Notes: generated by a model not told the origin, from the letters alone. DNA of 64,000 nt from Actinoplanes couchii (GCF_016862075.1 NZ_BOMG01000052.1:95559-159558), one strand, 5' to 3'; shown: positions 49,027 to 58,194, counted from the first letter of the stretch. Made by a program: numbers and translations.

Positions 49027-50444
49027 CTGGTCTGCGTCTGCGGGTTGATCTGCCAGGCGCGCTGCTTGTCCGTCTTGCCGAGCCGCCGGTCGTCGACCTT
49101 CAGGACGTCCAGACCCTTCTGGATGTCGTTGGAGTAGATGTGGCCGTTGTACCAGTAGGCCGACCACGAACCGCCGACGATCAGGCGGTCGGCGGCCAGC
49201 GGGCCACGCTCCCAGTAGGCGATCTCCTTCGGCTTCTTCGCGTCGGTGAAGTCCCAGACCGAGATGCCGCCCTGGTACCACGCCTGCACGATGATGTCGC
49301 GGCCGGGAACCGGGATCAGCGAGCCGTTGTGGGCCACGCAGTTCTCGGTGCTGGTGTTCTCCCGGGGGATCTTGAAGTAGCTCTGGAAGACCAGTTTGGC
49401 CTTCTTGCCCTTGCCCTGGATGGCGTAGATCGCGTCGGCGCCCTTCTGCGACCCGACCGTCGGGTTGCAGGTGGCGCCACCGCCGCCGCCCAGCTCGTCG
49501 GTGAAGACGATCTTGGTGGCGTCGTTGTTGAACGTGGCCGAGTGCCAGAACGCGAAGTTCTCCGCGTCCCGGACCGTGGTGACCACCTTCGGCGCGACCG
49601 GGTTCGAGATGTCGAAGAGGACACCGTCACCCATGCAGGCGCCGGCGGCCAGGTCCTTCTCCGGGTACGCCGTGATGTCGTGGCAGCCGGACGTCGCGGT
49701 GCTGTTCGGGTCGCCGGGGAAACCGCCGTCCGGGAAGAGCACCGGGGTCGCGGCGATCGCGGCCGCGGTCGGCTTCTTCAACGGCACCTTCACGATCGAG
49801 ATCTTGTCGTGCGGCAGGGCACAGTTCGGCAGGCTGGCGGACGAGGTGTTGTACGACGAGACGTACACGTACAACGCCTTGTTCTTGTCCTTGCCCTTGC
49901 CGGGGACCAGCGTCAGGGTGTGCGAACCACAGGTGGTGTGCACCGACTTGACATACCGCGGGTTGCGCGGGTCGCTGATGTCCCAGATCCGGATGCCCTC
50001 CCAGCGCGGAGTGCCCTCCGGCTCGGTGTTCGGCACGGCGACGCTGTTGCACGAGTCGTCGTTGCGGATCGAGTCGGTCGCGGTGAAGAGCAGGTTGCCG
50101 TACACCGAGATGTCGTTCTGCCCACCGGGACAGACGACCTGGGTGACCGAGACCGGGGTACGCGGGTTGCTCACGTCGTAGACGGTGAAACCGTTGTAGT
50201 TGCCGGCGAATGCGTATTTGCCCTGGAAAGCCAGGTCGCTGTTGAGCGCGCTCTCCGGAGCGAAGGCCCCGGTCTTCGGTACGTTCGCGATCTGCCTGAT
50301 GTTCGAGCTGCTGGCGATCTCGTCGACGCCCGGGATCGGGGCGGCGGCCTGCGCCGGCGCGGTGAACCCGAGCACGGCCAGTGTCGCCACCGCTCCCAAG
50401 CAGGCCAGGCGCTTGAAACGCCCTCGTGGGGCTGAGTGCCTCAT
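49011..50444 (-). CDS. Secreted LVIVD-repeat beta-propeller protein
   Basis: A 477-residue exported protein. Residues 1-33 are a Sec signal peptide (ACLGAVATLAVLGFTAPAQA). The mature part is built from LVIVD-type blades, visible as NGFTVYDVSNPRTPVSV, EGIRIWDISDPRNPRYV, GVLFDISNPVAPKVV and GGISVWDFTDAKKPKEI, which predict a beta-propeller. Six cysteines in the mature region suggest disulfides. The function of the family is unknown; such proteins sit outside the membrane. The ATG at 50444 has AAGGAG 5 nt upstream. It is divergent from the DUF305 gene, a pairing that suggests joint expression (inference). Confidence 0.9.
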   Translation of the reverse strand: MRHSAPRGRFKRLACLGAVATLAVLGFTAPAQAAAPIPGVDEIASSSNIRQIANVPKTGAFAPESALNSDLAFQGKYAFAGNYNGFTVYDVSNPRTPVSVTQVVCPGGQNDISVYGNLLFTATDSIRNDDSCNSVAVPNTEPEGTPRWEGIRIWDISDPRNPRYVKSVHTTCGSHTLTLVPGKGKDKNKALYVYVSSYNTSSASLPNCALPHDKISIVKVPLKKPTAAAIAATPVLFPDGGFPGDPNSTATSGCHDITAYPEKDLAAGACMGDGVLFDISNPVAPKVVTTVRDAENFAFWHSATFNNDATKIVFTDELGGGGGATCNPTVGSQKGADAIYAIQGKGKKAKLVFQSYFKIPRENTSTENCVAHNGSLIPVPGRDIIVQAWYQGGISVWDFTDAKKPKEIAYWERGPLAADRLIVGGSWSAYWYNGHIYSNDIQKGLDVLKVDDRRLGKTDKQRAWQINPQTQTSYRKW

Positions 50445-50577
50445 GAAGCTCCTTCCGGCTGCGGCGCACCTACGGCACGGCGAGTCGTGTCATCCATACC
50501 GCCGGTGACAGCGATGTCGGTCGTTACGATAACCGTGTCAGACCGTTTGCGGGTGCCGCCTGCCGGAAAGGAAATAC

Positions 50578-51243
50578 ATGCAACACCGACGCGCATGGGC
50601 ATTGACCGCCGCAACTCTGGCCCTTTGTGGAGCGATCGGTGTCGCGGTACTGGCGCGCGCCTCCGACAGAGCCGAACCCGTTGCCACACCCGACGTATCC
50701 TCCTCCGCGGTCCGGGTGCTGATCCCCGGCAAGCCCGGCGAGTCGGCGACGGTCACCGACGCGGATGACGTCCGGGCCCCGGAGCAGGCGCCCTACAACA
50801 AGGCCGACGTCACGTACGCCCAGATGATGATCGTGCACCACGCCCAGGCGATCGAGATGGCCGATCTGGCGCCCTCCCGGGCCGCCAACGCCGGGGTCCG
50901 CAACATGGCCTCGCGGATCAGCGCGGCACAGGGCCCGGAGATCAACACGCTGCGCGCCTGGCTGGCCGACCGGGGTCAGAACGAGTCCGACCCCGGCCAT
51001 GACCACGCGACCATGCCGGGCATGCAGCCGGCGGAGAAGATGACCGCGCTGAAAGCCGCCACCGGCGCCGAGTTCGACAGGAAGTTCGTGGCGATGATGA
51101 TCGAGCACCACTTCGGAGCCCAGACGATGGTCACCACCGTCCTGAAGGAGGGCTCCGACCAGATCATGGCCGAGTGGGCCAACGAGACCGCGGTCGAGCA
51201 GGTCAGCGAGATCCGCCGGATGCGCGACCTCGGAGTCGTCTGA
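50578..51243 (+). CDS. DUF305 metal-binding exported protein
   Basis: A 221-residue protein with an N-terminal signal anchor (WALTAATLALCGAIGVAVLA) and a DUF305 domain at about 80-221. Two copies of the helical metal motif are present: YAQMMIVHHAQAIEMADL and KFVAMMIEHHFGAQTMVTT. Together with HDHATMPGM between them, they form a His/Met-rich ferritin-like helical bundle likely to bind copper or a similar metal. It faces outside the membrane. ATG at 50578 with GGAAAGGAAA upstream. It is divergent from the LVIVD propeller across a 133-bp promoter region. Confidence 0.9.
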   Translation: MQHRRAWALTAATLALCGAIGVAVLARASDRAEPVATPDVSSSAVRVLIPGKPGESATVTDADDVRAPEQAPYNKADVTYAQMMIVHHAQAIEMADLAPSRAANAGVRNMASRISAAQGPEINTLRAWLADRGQNESDPGHDHATMPGMQPAEKMTALKAATGAEFDRKFVAMMIEHHFGAQTMVTTVLKEGSDQIMAEWANETAVEQVSEIRRMRDLGVV

Positions 51244-51302
51244 CCGTCCTCGGAGGAGCATGCCGCCGGAGGCCTCGATCCGCTGGCCGGTCACCCAACC
51301 GG

Positions 51303-52484
51303 TTACGAGAGGCGGACCGGCAGTTCCCACAGGCCGCGCAGCAGGGTGCCGGGGCGCCAGCGCAGCTCCTCCGGCGGGACGGCCAGCCGCAGGCCGGGGA
51401 ACCGGTCGAGCAGGTGGGTGAAGGCGATCCGCGCCTCCAGCCGGGCCAGCGGGGCGCCGAGGCAGTAGTGGATGCCGTGGCCGAAGGCCAGGTGCGGGTT
51501 GGCCGGCCGGTCCAGCTGCAGGTCGTCGGCGTCGGGGAACCGGTCGCCGTCCCGGTTGGCGGAGAGCAGCACCGCGATCACCGGGTCGCCCGCCTCGATC
51601 GTGACGCCGCCGATCTCCAGCTGCTCACTGGCGACCCGGAAGGTGGACGTCTCGACCGGGCCCTCGAACCGCAGGAACTCCTCGATCGAGGTGTCCAGCA
51701 GGCCACGGTCGGCGGTCAGCCGCTCCCAGCGCTCCCGCTCGCTCAGCAGCAGGAAGGCGCCGTTGCCGATCAGGTTGACGGTGGTCTCGTGGCCGGCGAT
51801 GAGCAGCAGGAAGACCATCGAGGACAGTTCCTGCTCGGTGAGGCGGTCCTCGGCGTCGCGCACCTGGATCAGCCCGGCCAGCAGGTCGTCGCCGCCGTTG
51901 GCCCGGCGGTCGGCGAGGAGCCGGCCGATGTAGGCGATCATCTCCCGCATCGACGTGGCGAACTGGTCGCTGCCGGCCATCGAACCGGTGACGATCACCG
52001 TGGACCACTCGCGGAAGTCGTCGCGGTCCTCGGCGGGCACCCCGAGCAGCTCGCAGATCACCTGGATGGGCAGCGGGAAGGCGAACGCGTCGATCAGGTC
52101 GATCTCGTCCCGGCCCTTGACCGCGTCCAGCAGGTCGGTGGCGATCTCCTCGATCCGCGGGCGCAGCGCCTCGATCCGGCGGACCGTGAAGGCGGCCGAC
52201 ACCAGACGGCGCAGGCGGGTGTGGTCCGGCGGGTCGACGGCCAGCATGTGCCGGGAGATCGCCGCGGTGAGCGCCTGCTGCCCACCGGCGGACGCCCCGG
52301 TCACCGGCAGCCCCTTGGAGAGCCGCGGGTCGGCCAGGACCCGGCGGGCGTCCTCGTAGCGGGTCACCAGCCACGCGTTCTGGCCACTGGGCAGGGCCAC
52401 CCGACGGATCGGGCCGGTGCGGCGGAGATCCGCGTACGCCGGGTGCGGGTCGTTGATGAACGCCTGATCGGTGAAATCGAGCAT
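51303..52484 (-). CDS. Cytochrome P450 (CYP107-like)
   Basis: A 393-residue soluble bacterial P450 monooxygenase. Marks in order: WLVTRYEDARRVLADPRLSKG, the I-helix AGHETT (LLLIAGHETTVNLIGNG), the ExxR pair in EEFLRFEGPV, and the heme loop FGHGIHYCLGAPLARLEARI with the axial Cys. It is typical of class I P450s that act on macrolides, terpenes or fatty acids and need ferredoxin and a reductase; neither is adjacent. The ATG at 52484 has GGAGGGG upstream. Substrate unknown. Confidence 0.93.
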   Translation of the reverse strand: MLDFTDQAFINDPHPAYADLRRTGPIRRVALPSGQNAWLVTRYEDARRVLADPRLSKGLPVTGASAGGQQALTAAISRHMLAVDPPDHTRLRRLVSAAFTVRRIEALRPRIEEIATDLLDAVKGRDEIDLIDAFAFPLPIQVICELLGVPAEDRDDFREWSTVIVTGSMAGSDQFATSMREMIAYIGRLLADRRANGGDDLLAGLIQVRDAEDRLTEQELSSMVFLLLIAGHETTVNLIGNGAFLLLSERERWERLTADRGLLDTSIEEFLRFEGPVETSTFRVASEQLEIGGVTIEAGDPVIAVLLSANRDGDRFPDADDLQLDRPANPHLAFGHGIHYCLGAPLARLEARIAFTHLLDRFPGLRLAVPPEELRWRPGTLLRGLWELPVRLS

Positions 52485-52910
52485 TTCGCCCCTCCGTGCC
52501 GCCGGGAACCGAAACCCGACAATACGCGGCGGTACGGGTTCAAGTGGTCCCGTTGCGGCGGCGGAAGGGTGCCGGAAGCGGTCAGACCGGGCGCCGCCGG
52601 GGTGATCGGGGCGGCCGGATCGGCAGGTGCGGACGGCGCGCGGTGGGCCGCCACGGGCGGCGCGGGCGTGGTTCGGCGGACGCCACGACGATCACCACGT
52701 ACGCCTGATCTGCTTCGGAACTGGCCACTGGTGCCGATCACCTCCAGAGAAGGCGTCCACCATCCCCCGCCCCGGGCCGTTCCGGGCATCCGTTCAGACT
52801 TTCTTAAAGATCATCTGTACTTCGGGTAAGCAACCTGGCGGGGGTCGAGTACAACTTGGCCGACTACCCTCCTGAAGTCCCCCCAACGCCGATGGAGTTG
52901 CCGCCTCGCC
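52485..52910. other. Divergent promoter region without a gene
   Basis: About 425 bp between the divergent P450 and sulfatase genes. Open frames on both strands give Arg/Gly-rich translations without domains or ribosome sites. The part at about 52795-52830 is AT-richer (TTTCTTAAAGATCATC) and is the best place for a promoter. Confidence 0.5.
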
Positions 52911-54470
52911 ATGTCGTTCCGTTCCCTCCGGTACACCGCACTCGTAGCGTCGCTGCTGATCACGGCCGGTTGCAGCGCGAGCTCCGAGCACGCCGGCACA
53001 CCCGCCGCCGCCCAGCCCGCGTCACCGTCGCCGGTGGTATCCGTGCCGCCCGGCCCCGTGCCGCCCAGCCCCGTGCCGTCCGGCCCGCAGGTCCGGCCGA
53101 ACATCGTCTTCGTGCTGGTCGACGACCTGTCCAACGATCTCGTCCAGTACATGCCCAATGTGCTCAAGCTGCAGAAGGACGGCACCACGTTCACCAATTA
53201 CACGGTGACCGACTCGCTGTGCTGCCCGTCCCGGGCGTCGATCTTCAAAGGACAGTTCCCGCACAACACCGGGATCATCAAGAACCACGGCTCGGACGGC
53301 GGGTTCCGGCTCTTCCACAGCCGCAACCAGGAGCAGTCCACCTACGCCACCGACATGAAGGCGGCCGGCTACCGGACCGCGTTCATGGGCAAATACCTGA
53401 ACGAGTACTTCGCCAAGCTGACGATGGGCACCGGCAAGCCCTACGTGCCACCGGGCTGGGACGAGTGGGCGGCCGGCGGTAACGCGTACGACAACTTCAA
53501 CTACGACCTGAACGAGAACGGCAAGGTCGTCAAGTACGGCAACAAGCCCGAGCACTACATGACCGACGTGCTGTCGGCCAAGGCGTCGAAGTTCATCACC
53601 ACCACGGCGGCCACCGGGCAGCCGTTCGTGCTGGAGGTCTCCACATACGCGCCGCACTCGCCGTACACCCCGGCGCCGCGGGACGCCGCGCTCTTCCCCG
53701 GGCTGAAGCTGCCGCGGACCGCCGCCTGGGACAAGGTGCCGGAGAACTCCACCTGGCTGCCGAAGTCGATGAAGTTGACCAAGGTGCAGATCGACCGGAT
53801 GGAGGTGGAGTTCCGCAAGCGGGTGCAGTCGGTGCAGTCGGTCGACAAGATGATCGGCGACCTGCGGCAGACGCTCACCACGGCCGGGATCGCCGACAAG
53901 ACCCTGGTGATCTTCAACTCGGACAACGGGTACCACATGGGCCAGTACGCGCTGCCCTCCGGCAAGCAGACCGCCTTCGACACCGACGTCAACGTGCCGC
54001 TGATCGTCGCCGGGCACGGTGTCCGGGCCGGGCAGAGCGTCGAGCAGATCGTGGAGAACATCGACTTCCGGCCGACGTTCACCGACCTGGCCGGGGTGGC
54101 GCCGTCCCCGGAGACCGACGGGCACAGCTTCAAGCCGCTGCTCGCCGGGGAGGTGCCGGCCGACTGGCGGGGCACCGCGCTCGTCGAACACCACGACCCG
54201 GCCACCGACCCCGCCGACCCGGACTACCAGTACGACAGCAAGAACATCCCGCCGTCGTACGACGCCCTGCGGACCACCACGTTCACCTACGTCGAGTACG
54301 TGGACGGCGCGGTGGAGTATTTCGACCGCACGGCCGACCCGTACATGCTGAAGAACGTCGCCGGGACGCTGACCCCGGAGCGGCTCGCCGAGCTGCGCAC
54401 CGTCCTCCGGGGGATGGCGACCTGTGTCGGCGCGGACGCCTGCGGCGCGGTCTCCCGCAAGATCAAGTAA
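52911..54470 (+). CDS. Lipoprotein sulfatase
   Basis: A 519-residue type I sulfatase. The signal ends in a lipobox (LITAGC, Cys21), so the enzyme is anchored outside the membrane; residues 25-60 are a Pro/Ser/Val linker. The metal-binding start is VFVLVDDLSND (D71, D72). The sulfatase signature is CCPSR (C104-R108), in which C104 should be converted to formylglycine. Further marks are FMGKYLNEYF, SDNGYHMGQY and the C-terminal GLALVEHHDPATDP. The family acts on sulfated carbohydrates, and this resembles GlcNAc-6-sulfatases. No formylglycine-generating enzyme is in the window. The 3' end overlaps the convergent reductase by 8 bp. Confidence 0.9.
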   Translation: MSFRSLRYTALVASLLITAGCSASSEHAGTPAAAQPASPSPVVSVPPGPVPPSPVPSGPQVRPNIVFVLVDDLSNDLVQYMPNVLKLQKDGTTFTNYTVTDSLCCPSRASIFKGQFPHNTGIIKNHGSDGGFRLFHSRNQEQSTYATDMKAAGYRTAFMGKYLNEYFAKLTMGTGKPYVPPGWDEWAAGGNAYDNFNYDLNENGKVVKYGNKPEHYMTDVLSAKASKFITTTAATGQPFVLEVSTYAPHSPYTPAPRDAALFPGLKLPRTAAWDKVPENSTWLPKSMKLTKVQIDRMEVEFRKRVQSVQSVDKMIGDLRQTLTTAGIADKTLVIFNSDNGYHMGQYALPSGKQTAFDTDVNVPLIVAGHGVRAGQSVEQIVENIDFRPTFTDLAGVAPSPETDGHSFKPLLAGEVPADWRGTALVEHHDPATDPADPDYQYDSKNIPPSYDALRTTTFTYVEYVDGAVEYFDRTADPYMLKNVAGTLTPERLAELRTVLRGMATCVGADACGAVSRKIK

Positions 54471-55113
54471 GCCAGTCCGGGGCGCTCTGCCCGCTCGGCC
54501 CCGCATAGGCCGAGCCGGGCCGGGCGCCCCGCTGCGCCACCACCGGGTAGACGCTCGAGTGCACCTGCCAGGACGGCTGCCGGGGCTGCGCCTCGACCAT
54601 CGCCTCGATCAGCACGTGCAGGATGTCGCCGAGCGCCACGTGCAGCCGCTCGTCGGTGACGAAGCCCGCCTCGTCCACCGAGGCCATCTCCAGAGGGAGC
54701 CGGACACAGCCCGCCTCCATCAGACGGGCGTTGCCGTGGCCCAGCACCGACTCCAGGGCCGCACGGGCGCCGTCGTCGCGACCCGGGCCGACCACCGAGA
54801 GCCAGGCGGCCGGCTTGCCCTCCAGATCACCGCCGTCGACAAGCCAGTCGAGCAGGTTCTTCAGGCTGCCGGGCAGCGAGCCCGCGTACTCCGGGGTGCT
54901 GAACAGGATCGCGTCGGCCTCGACCACGAGGGCGCGCAACCGCACGACCTCGGCCGGCGGCTCCTCACCGGGGGCGAAAGCCGGGAGGGCCCGTAGCCCG
55001 TCGTACAACCTGGTGGTGATCTCCGGCGGAGCGAAGCGAGCCGCGGTCCGCAGCGCGGCGGTGTGCAGGGCTCCGTCCCGGGTGCTTCCCGGGACGAGCA
55101 GAACGCTGGTCAT
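54463..55113 (-). CDS. NADPH-dependent FMN reductase family protein
   Basis: A 216-residue flavodoxin-fold protein. VLLVPGSTRDGALHTAALRTA is the FMN phosphate loop, and FSTPEYAGSLPGSLKNLLDWLVDG is the family hallmark for isoalloxazine contact. It probably reduces FMN, quinones or azo or nitro compounds; chromate-type reductases share this form. The C-terminal 50 residues are Pro/Ser/Gly-rich and unlike the core. The ATG at 55113 lacks a strong ribosome site; an in-frame start at 55134 adds seven residues. Confidence 0.88.
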   Translation of the reverse strand: MTSVLLVPGSTRDGALHTAALRTAARFAPPEITTRLYDGLRALPAFAPGEEPPAEVVRLRALVVEADAILFSTPEYAGSLPGSLKNLLDWLVDGGDLEGKPAAWLSVVGPGRDDGARAALESVLGHGNARLMEAGCVRLPLEMASVDEAGFVTDERLHVALGDILHVLIEAMVEAQPRQPSWQVHSSVYPVVAQRGARPGSAYAGPSGQSAPDWLT

Positions 55114-55134
55114 ACCGCTGAGCTTATAAAGCAC

Positions 55135-55167
55135 TGAGGCCCCATCCGTCAGACGGATGGGGCCTCA
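55135..55167 (-). terminator. Terminator after tRNA-Lys (downstream copy)
   Basis: A perfect 15-bp stem (TGAGGCCCCATCCGT with its complement) and 3-nt loop lie just downstream of the tRNA at 55176-55248. Confidence 0.8.
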
Positions 55168-55175
55168 GTCGATCG

Positions 55176-55248
55176 TGCGCCGCGTAGGACTTGAACCTAC
55201 AACCCGCGGATTAAGAGTCCGCTGCTCTGCCAGTTGAGCTAGCGGCGC
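55176..55248 (-). tRNA. tRNA-Lys(CTT)
   Basis: A 73-nt cloverleaf on the minus strand. The acceptor stem is GCGCCGC with GCGGCGC, the D-arm has TAGCTCAACTGGCAGAGC, the anticodon loop is ACTCTTAAT (CTT) and the T-loop is GGTTCAAGTCC. The discriminator is A. CCA is not encoded (CGA follows), so it must be added after transcription. Confidence 0.95.
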
Positions 55249-55328
55249 CTTTCGACGTGGAGAACATTAACACCCGCCGGACGTGGACCGCGAATCGGGG
55301 GGTGACCTGGGCTTTGTCCTGGAAATAC

Positions 55329-55364
55329 AGTGAAGCCCCGCCCGATACCGGGCGGGGCTTCACT
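55329..55364 (-). terminator. Terminator between the two tRNA-Lys genes
   Basis: A perfect 16-bp stem (AGTGAAGCCCCGCCCG with its complement) and 4-nt loop lies downstream of the tRNA at 55371-55443. It implies that the two tRNAs are made from separate transcripts. Confidence 0.8.
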
Positions 55365-55370
55365 GAGTGG

Positions 55371-55443
55371 TGCGTCGCGTAGGACTTGAACCTACAACCC
55401 GCGGATTAAGAGTCCGCTGCTCTGCCAGTTGAGCTAGCGACGC
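55371..55443 (-). tRNA. tRNA-Lys(CTT), second copy, CCA encoded
   Basis: Identical to the neighbour in D-arm, anticodon arm and T-arm. The acceptor stem differs by a compensated pair (GCGTCGC with GCGACGC). The discriminator A is followed by an encoded CCA at 55368-55370. Confidence 0.95.
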
Positions 55444-55580
55444 TGGCCGTGCAACGAGATGAAGGTAGCACGGCCTAAGAAGATCCTTAAAATCGGCCCT
55501 TTACCCCCACAAGGGGGAACCGCAAGTTGCACGCATGCGTCAAGATGGCTGCGCTGAGAACTCCAGAACGGGGCCCGACG

Positions 55581-56807
55581 ATGGTTCACCTCCGCCGCAC
55601 CCTGGCGGCGATACTCGCCACAGGCCTGGTCGCCTCCCTCGCCGCCTGCGGCGACGATGAAAAACCCACCTTCTCCTCCGACTCCGCCGCCGCCGTCGCT
55701 CCCGCCACGGGCGCGTCCGGCACGCCGGTCACCGAGAGCACCACCGCGTCCGGTCCGGTCACCCTGACCGTCACCCCGGCCGCCGACAAGAAGAACGTCC
55801 CGGTCAGCGCCGAGATCGGGGTGAAGGTGAGCGAGGGCGCCGAGGTCTCCTCGGTCGAGCTCACCGACACCAAGGGCAAGAAGGTGGCCGGCGAGATGCG
55901 CGCGGACGGTTCGTCCTGGGTGCCGGCCAAGCCCCTCAAGACCAACACGAAGTACGCGGCCAAGGTCACCGCCACCGGCGGCGACGGGCAGTCCACCAGC
56001 GCCACCACGTCGTTCACCACGATGGGCGCGCCGGGGAAGAAGACCGGCACCGGCCTCTACCTGTTCGACGGCAACACCTACGGCGTGGCCATGCCGGTGG
56101 TCGTCGAGTTCAGCCCGGGCATCAAGAAGGCCGACCGGGCCGCCGTGCAGAAGCGGATGTTCGTCGAGACCACGCCGGCCCAGGAGGGCGTCTGGTCCTG
56201 GACCGACTCGGGCACCCAGGCCTACTACCGCGCCGAGAACTACTGGCAGACCGGCACCCAGATGACCGTGCGCATCGCGGTCGGCGGCCTGCCGACCGGC
56301 AAGGGCATCTACGGTGACCGGGATCGCTCGGCCAAGGTCAAGATCGGCCGCAAGCTGGAGATGAAGGTCGACAACAAGACCAAGAAGATGACCGTGCTCG
56401 AGGACGGCGCGGTGATCAAGACGATGCCGGTCAGCCTGGGCAAGTCCAGCACCCCGTCGTCCAGCGGCCACATGGTGGTGATGGAGAAGAAGGCGGCCAC
56501 CGTCTTCGACACCACGGACACCGACGGCGCCAACGGCTATCGCACCAACATCCAGTACGCGCAGCGCCTGACCTGGAGCGGTCAGTACATCCACTCGGCG
56601 CCGTGGTCGGTCGGCGACCAGGGCCGGCGCAACGTCTCGCACGGCTGCGTCAACGTGGCTCCGTCGAACGCCCGCTGGATCTTCGAGAAGACCCTGATCG
56701 GCGACCCGGTCGTGGTGAAGGGCACCGGCGACAAGCTCTCGTACGGCAACGGCTGGACGCCGTGGGACGTGAGCTGGGAGAAGTTCAAGGAAGGCAGCGC
56801 CCTCTGA
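55581..56807 (+). CDS. L,D-transpeptidase lipoprotein (YkuD) 1
   Basis: A 408-residue cell-wall enzyme that makes 3-3 cross-links or attaches proteins to peptidoglycan. The lipobox is LAAC (Cys23). Two Ig-like domains follow (VTLTVTPAADKKNVPVSAEIG and GKKTGTGLYLFDGNTYGVAM), as in mycobacterial LdtMt2. The YkuD catalytic domain ends with HSAPW and SHGCVNV, with H354 and nucleophile C356, then a C-terminal segment (WTPWDVSWEKF). The ATG at 55581 begins the signal peptide. It is a tandem paralogue of the next gene. Confidence 0.93.
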   Translation: MVHLRRTLAAILATGLVASLAACGDDEKPTFSSDSAAAVAPATGASGTPVTESTTASGPVTLTVTPAADKKNVPVSAEIGVKVSEGAEVSSVELTDTKGKKVAGEMRADGSSWVPAKPLKTNTKYAAKVTATGGDGQSTSATTSFTTMGAPGKKTGTGLYLFDGNTYGVAMPVVVEFSPGIKKADRAAVQKRMFVETTPAQEGVWSWTDSGTQAYYRAENYWQTGTQMTVRIAVGGLPTGKGIYGDRDRSAKVKIGRKLEMKVDNKTKKMTVLEDGAVIKTMPVSLGKSSTPSSSGHMVVMEKKAATVFDTTDTDGANGYRTNIQYAQRLTWSGQYIHSAPWSVGDQGRRNVSHGCVNVAPSNARWIFEKTLIGDPVVVKGTGDKLSYGNGWTPWDVSWEKFKEGSAL

Positions 56808-56946
56808 CGTCCACTCGTGGATTCGTCTCCCCGGCGGGGTAGTACATCGATGGCGTCACACCGGTCACGGCACGAAACCGGGATTGGTGGGAGGCTGTTT
56901 CAGGAGCACTATTGGGCGCCGGGGAGAACGACGCCGTGAGGGGACC

Positions 56947-58194
56947 ATGGACATGTTGGGAAATCGGTCTGCGGAACGATCCGGCCGGGGGCGACTGCGC
57001 CTGGCCGTGACCGTGGTGCTGGCCAGCACGCTGATGCTGACCGCCGCGTGCAGTGGCAGCGACAAGGCGTCCTGGCAGGGCGGGGGTAGCACCGAGTCCA
57101 CCACGTCGCCGGACGGCGGGGCGTCGCCCGCGCCGACCCAGAGCACCGTCGCGGTCACCTCACCGGAGGCCGACGCGAAGAGCGTCGAGATCTGGTCCGA
57201 GGTGAAGTACAGCAGCGAGGACCCGGCGAACACCGAGGTCGTCGTCAAGAACGCCAAGGGCGACGAGGTCAAGGGCACCGTCGACAAGGACAAGAACGTC
57301 TGGACCCCGGCCGACTCGATGGCGTGGAACACGAAGTACACCGTGACCGTCACCACTCCGGCCGCCGACGGCAAGACCACCACCACCGACAGCTCCTTCA
57401 CCACGATGAAGGAGCCGTCGAAGGTGGTCCGGGTGACGAGCTTCATGGGTGACGGCCAGACCGTCGGTGTCGGCATGCCGCTGATCATGAAGTTCGGCCG
57501 TTCCATCCCGGAGAAGTACCGCGGCGAGGTCGAGCGCCGGATGAAGGTCACCGCCACCCCGGCGCAGGAGGGCACCTGGCGCTGGATCAGCGCCACCGAG
57601 GTGCACTACCGGCCGAAGGTGTACTGGAAGGCCGGCACGAAGATCTTCTACAGCGTCCAGCTGAAGGGCGTGGAGATCGGTGACGGTTGGTACGGCCGGT
57701 CCAACCTGACCGTCGACCTGAAGATCGGTCGCGAAATGATCATGACGGTCTCGAACAAGACCAAGAAGATGACGGTCAAGCAGGACGGCAAGGTCATCAA
57801 GACCATCCCGGTCAGCCTCGGCAAGAAGAGCACCCCCTCGTCCAGCGGCACCATGGTCGTGATGGAGAAGGCGGCACACACCGTCTTCGACACCACCGAC
57901 GAGGACCCGGTGAACGGGTACAAGACGCCGATCGACTGGGCGCAGCGGATCACCTACAGCGGCCAGTTCATCCACGCCGCCCCGTGGTCCGAGGGCAAGC
58001 AGGGCAACACCAACGTGTCGCACGGCTGTGTCAACGTCTCCGAGGCCCTCGGTGAGTGGCTGTTCGGCAAGACCCTGATGGGCGACGTGATCACCGTCTC
58101 CGGCACCGAGGAGAAGCTGAAGAACGGCAACGGCTGGACCGACTGGAACATGAGCTGGGACGAGTACAAGAAGGGCAGTTACCTGAACAGCTGA
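56947..58194 (+). CDS. L,D-transpeptidase lipoprotein (YkuD) 2
   Basis: A 415-residue paralogue of the preceding enzyme with the same architecture: signal and lipobox (LTAAC), two Ig-like domains (VAVTSPEADAKSVEIWSEV; SKVVRVTSFMGDGQTVGVGM) and a YkuD domain with H359 and C361 in SHGCVNV. The catalytic halves are much more alike than the first Ig domains (KTKKMTV, SLGKxSTPSSSG), so the pair came from a duplication and diverged at the N-terminus. The ATG at 56947 has GAGGGG upstream; a Met two codons on is also possible. The stop overlaps the convergent sigma gene by 16 bp. Confidence 0.93.
   Translation: MDMLGNRSAERSGRGRLRLAVTVVLASTLMLTAACSGSDKASWQGGGSTESTTSPDGGASPAPTQSTVAVTSPEADAKSVEIWSEVKYSSEDPANTEVVVKNAKGDEVKGTVDKDKNVWTPADSMAWNTKYTVTVTTPAADGKTTTTDSSFTTMKEPSKVVRVTSFMGDGQTVGVGMPLIMKFGRSIPEKYRGEVERRMKVTATPAQEGTWRWISATEVHYRPKVYWKAGTKIFYSVQLKGVEIGDGWYGRSNLTVDLKIGREMIMTVSNKTKKMTVKQDGKVIKTIPVSLGKKSTPSSSGTMVVMEKAAHTVFDTTDEDPVNGYKTPIDWAQRITYSGQFIHAAPWSEGKQGNTNVSHGCVNVSEALGEWLFGKTLMGDVITVSGTEEKLKNGNGWTDWNMSWDEYKKGSYLNS

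Noticed and set aside
55176..55443. Integrated element using tRNA-Lys as attachment site
   Set aside because: The repeated tRNA is a full functional copy, and no integrase or phage genes lie between or beside the copies.
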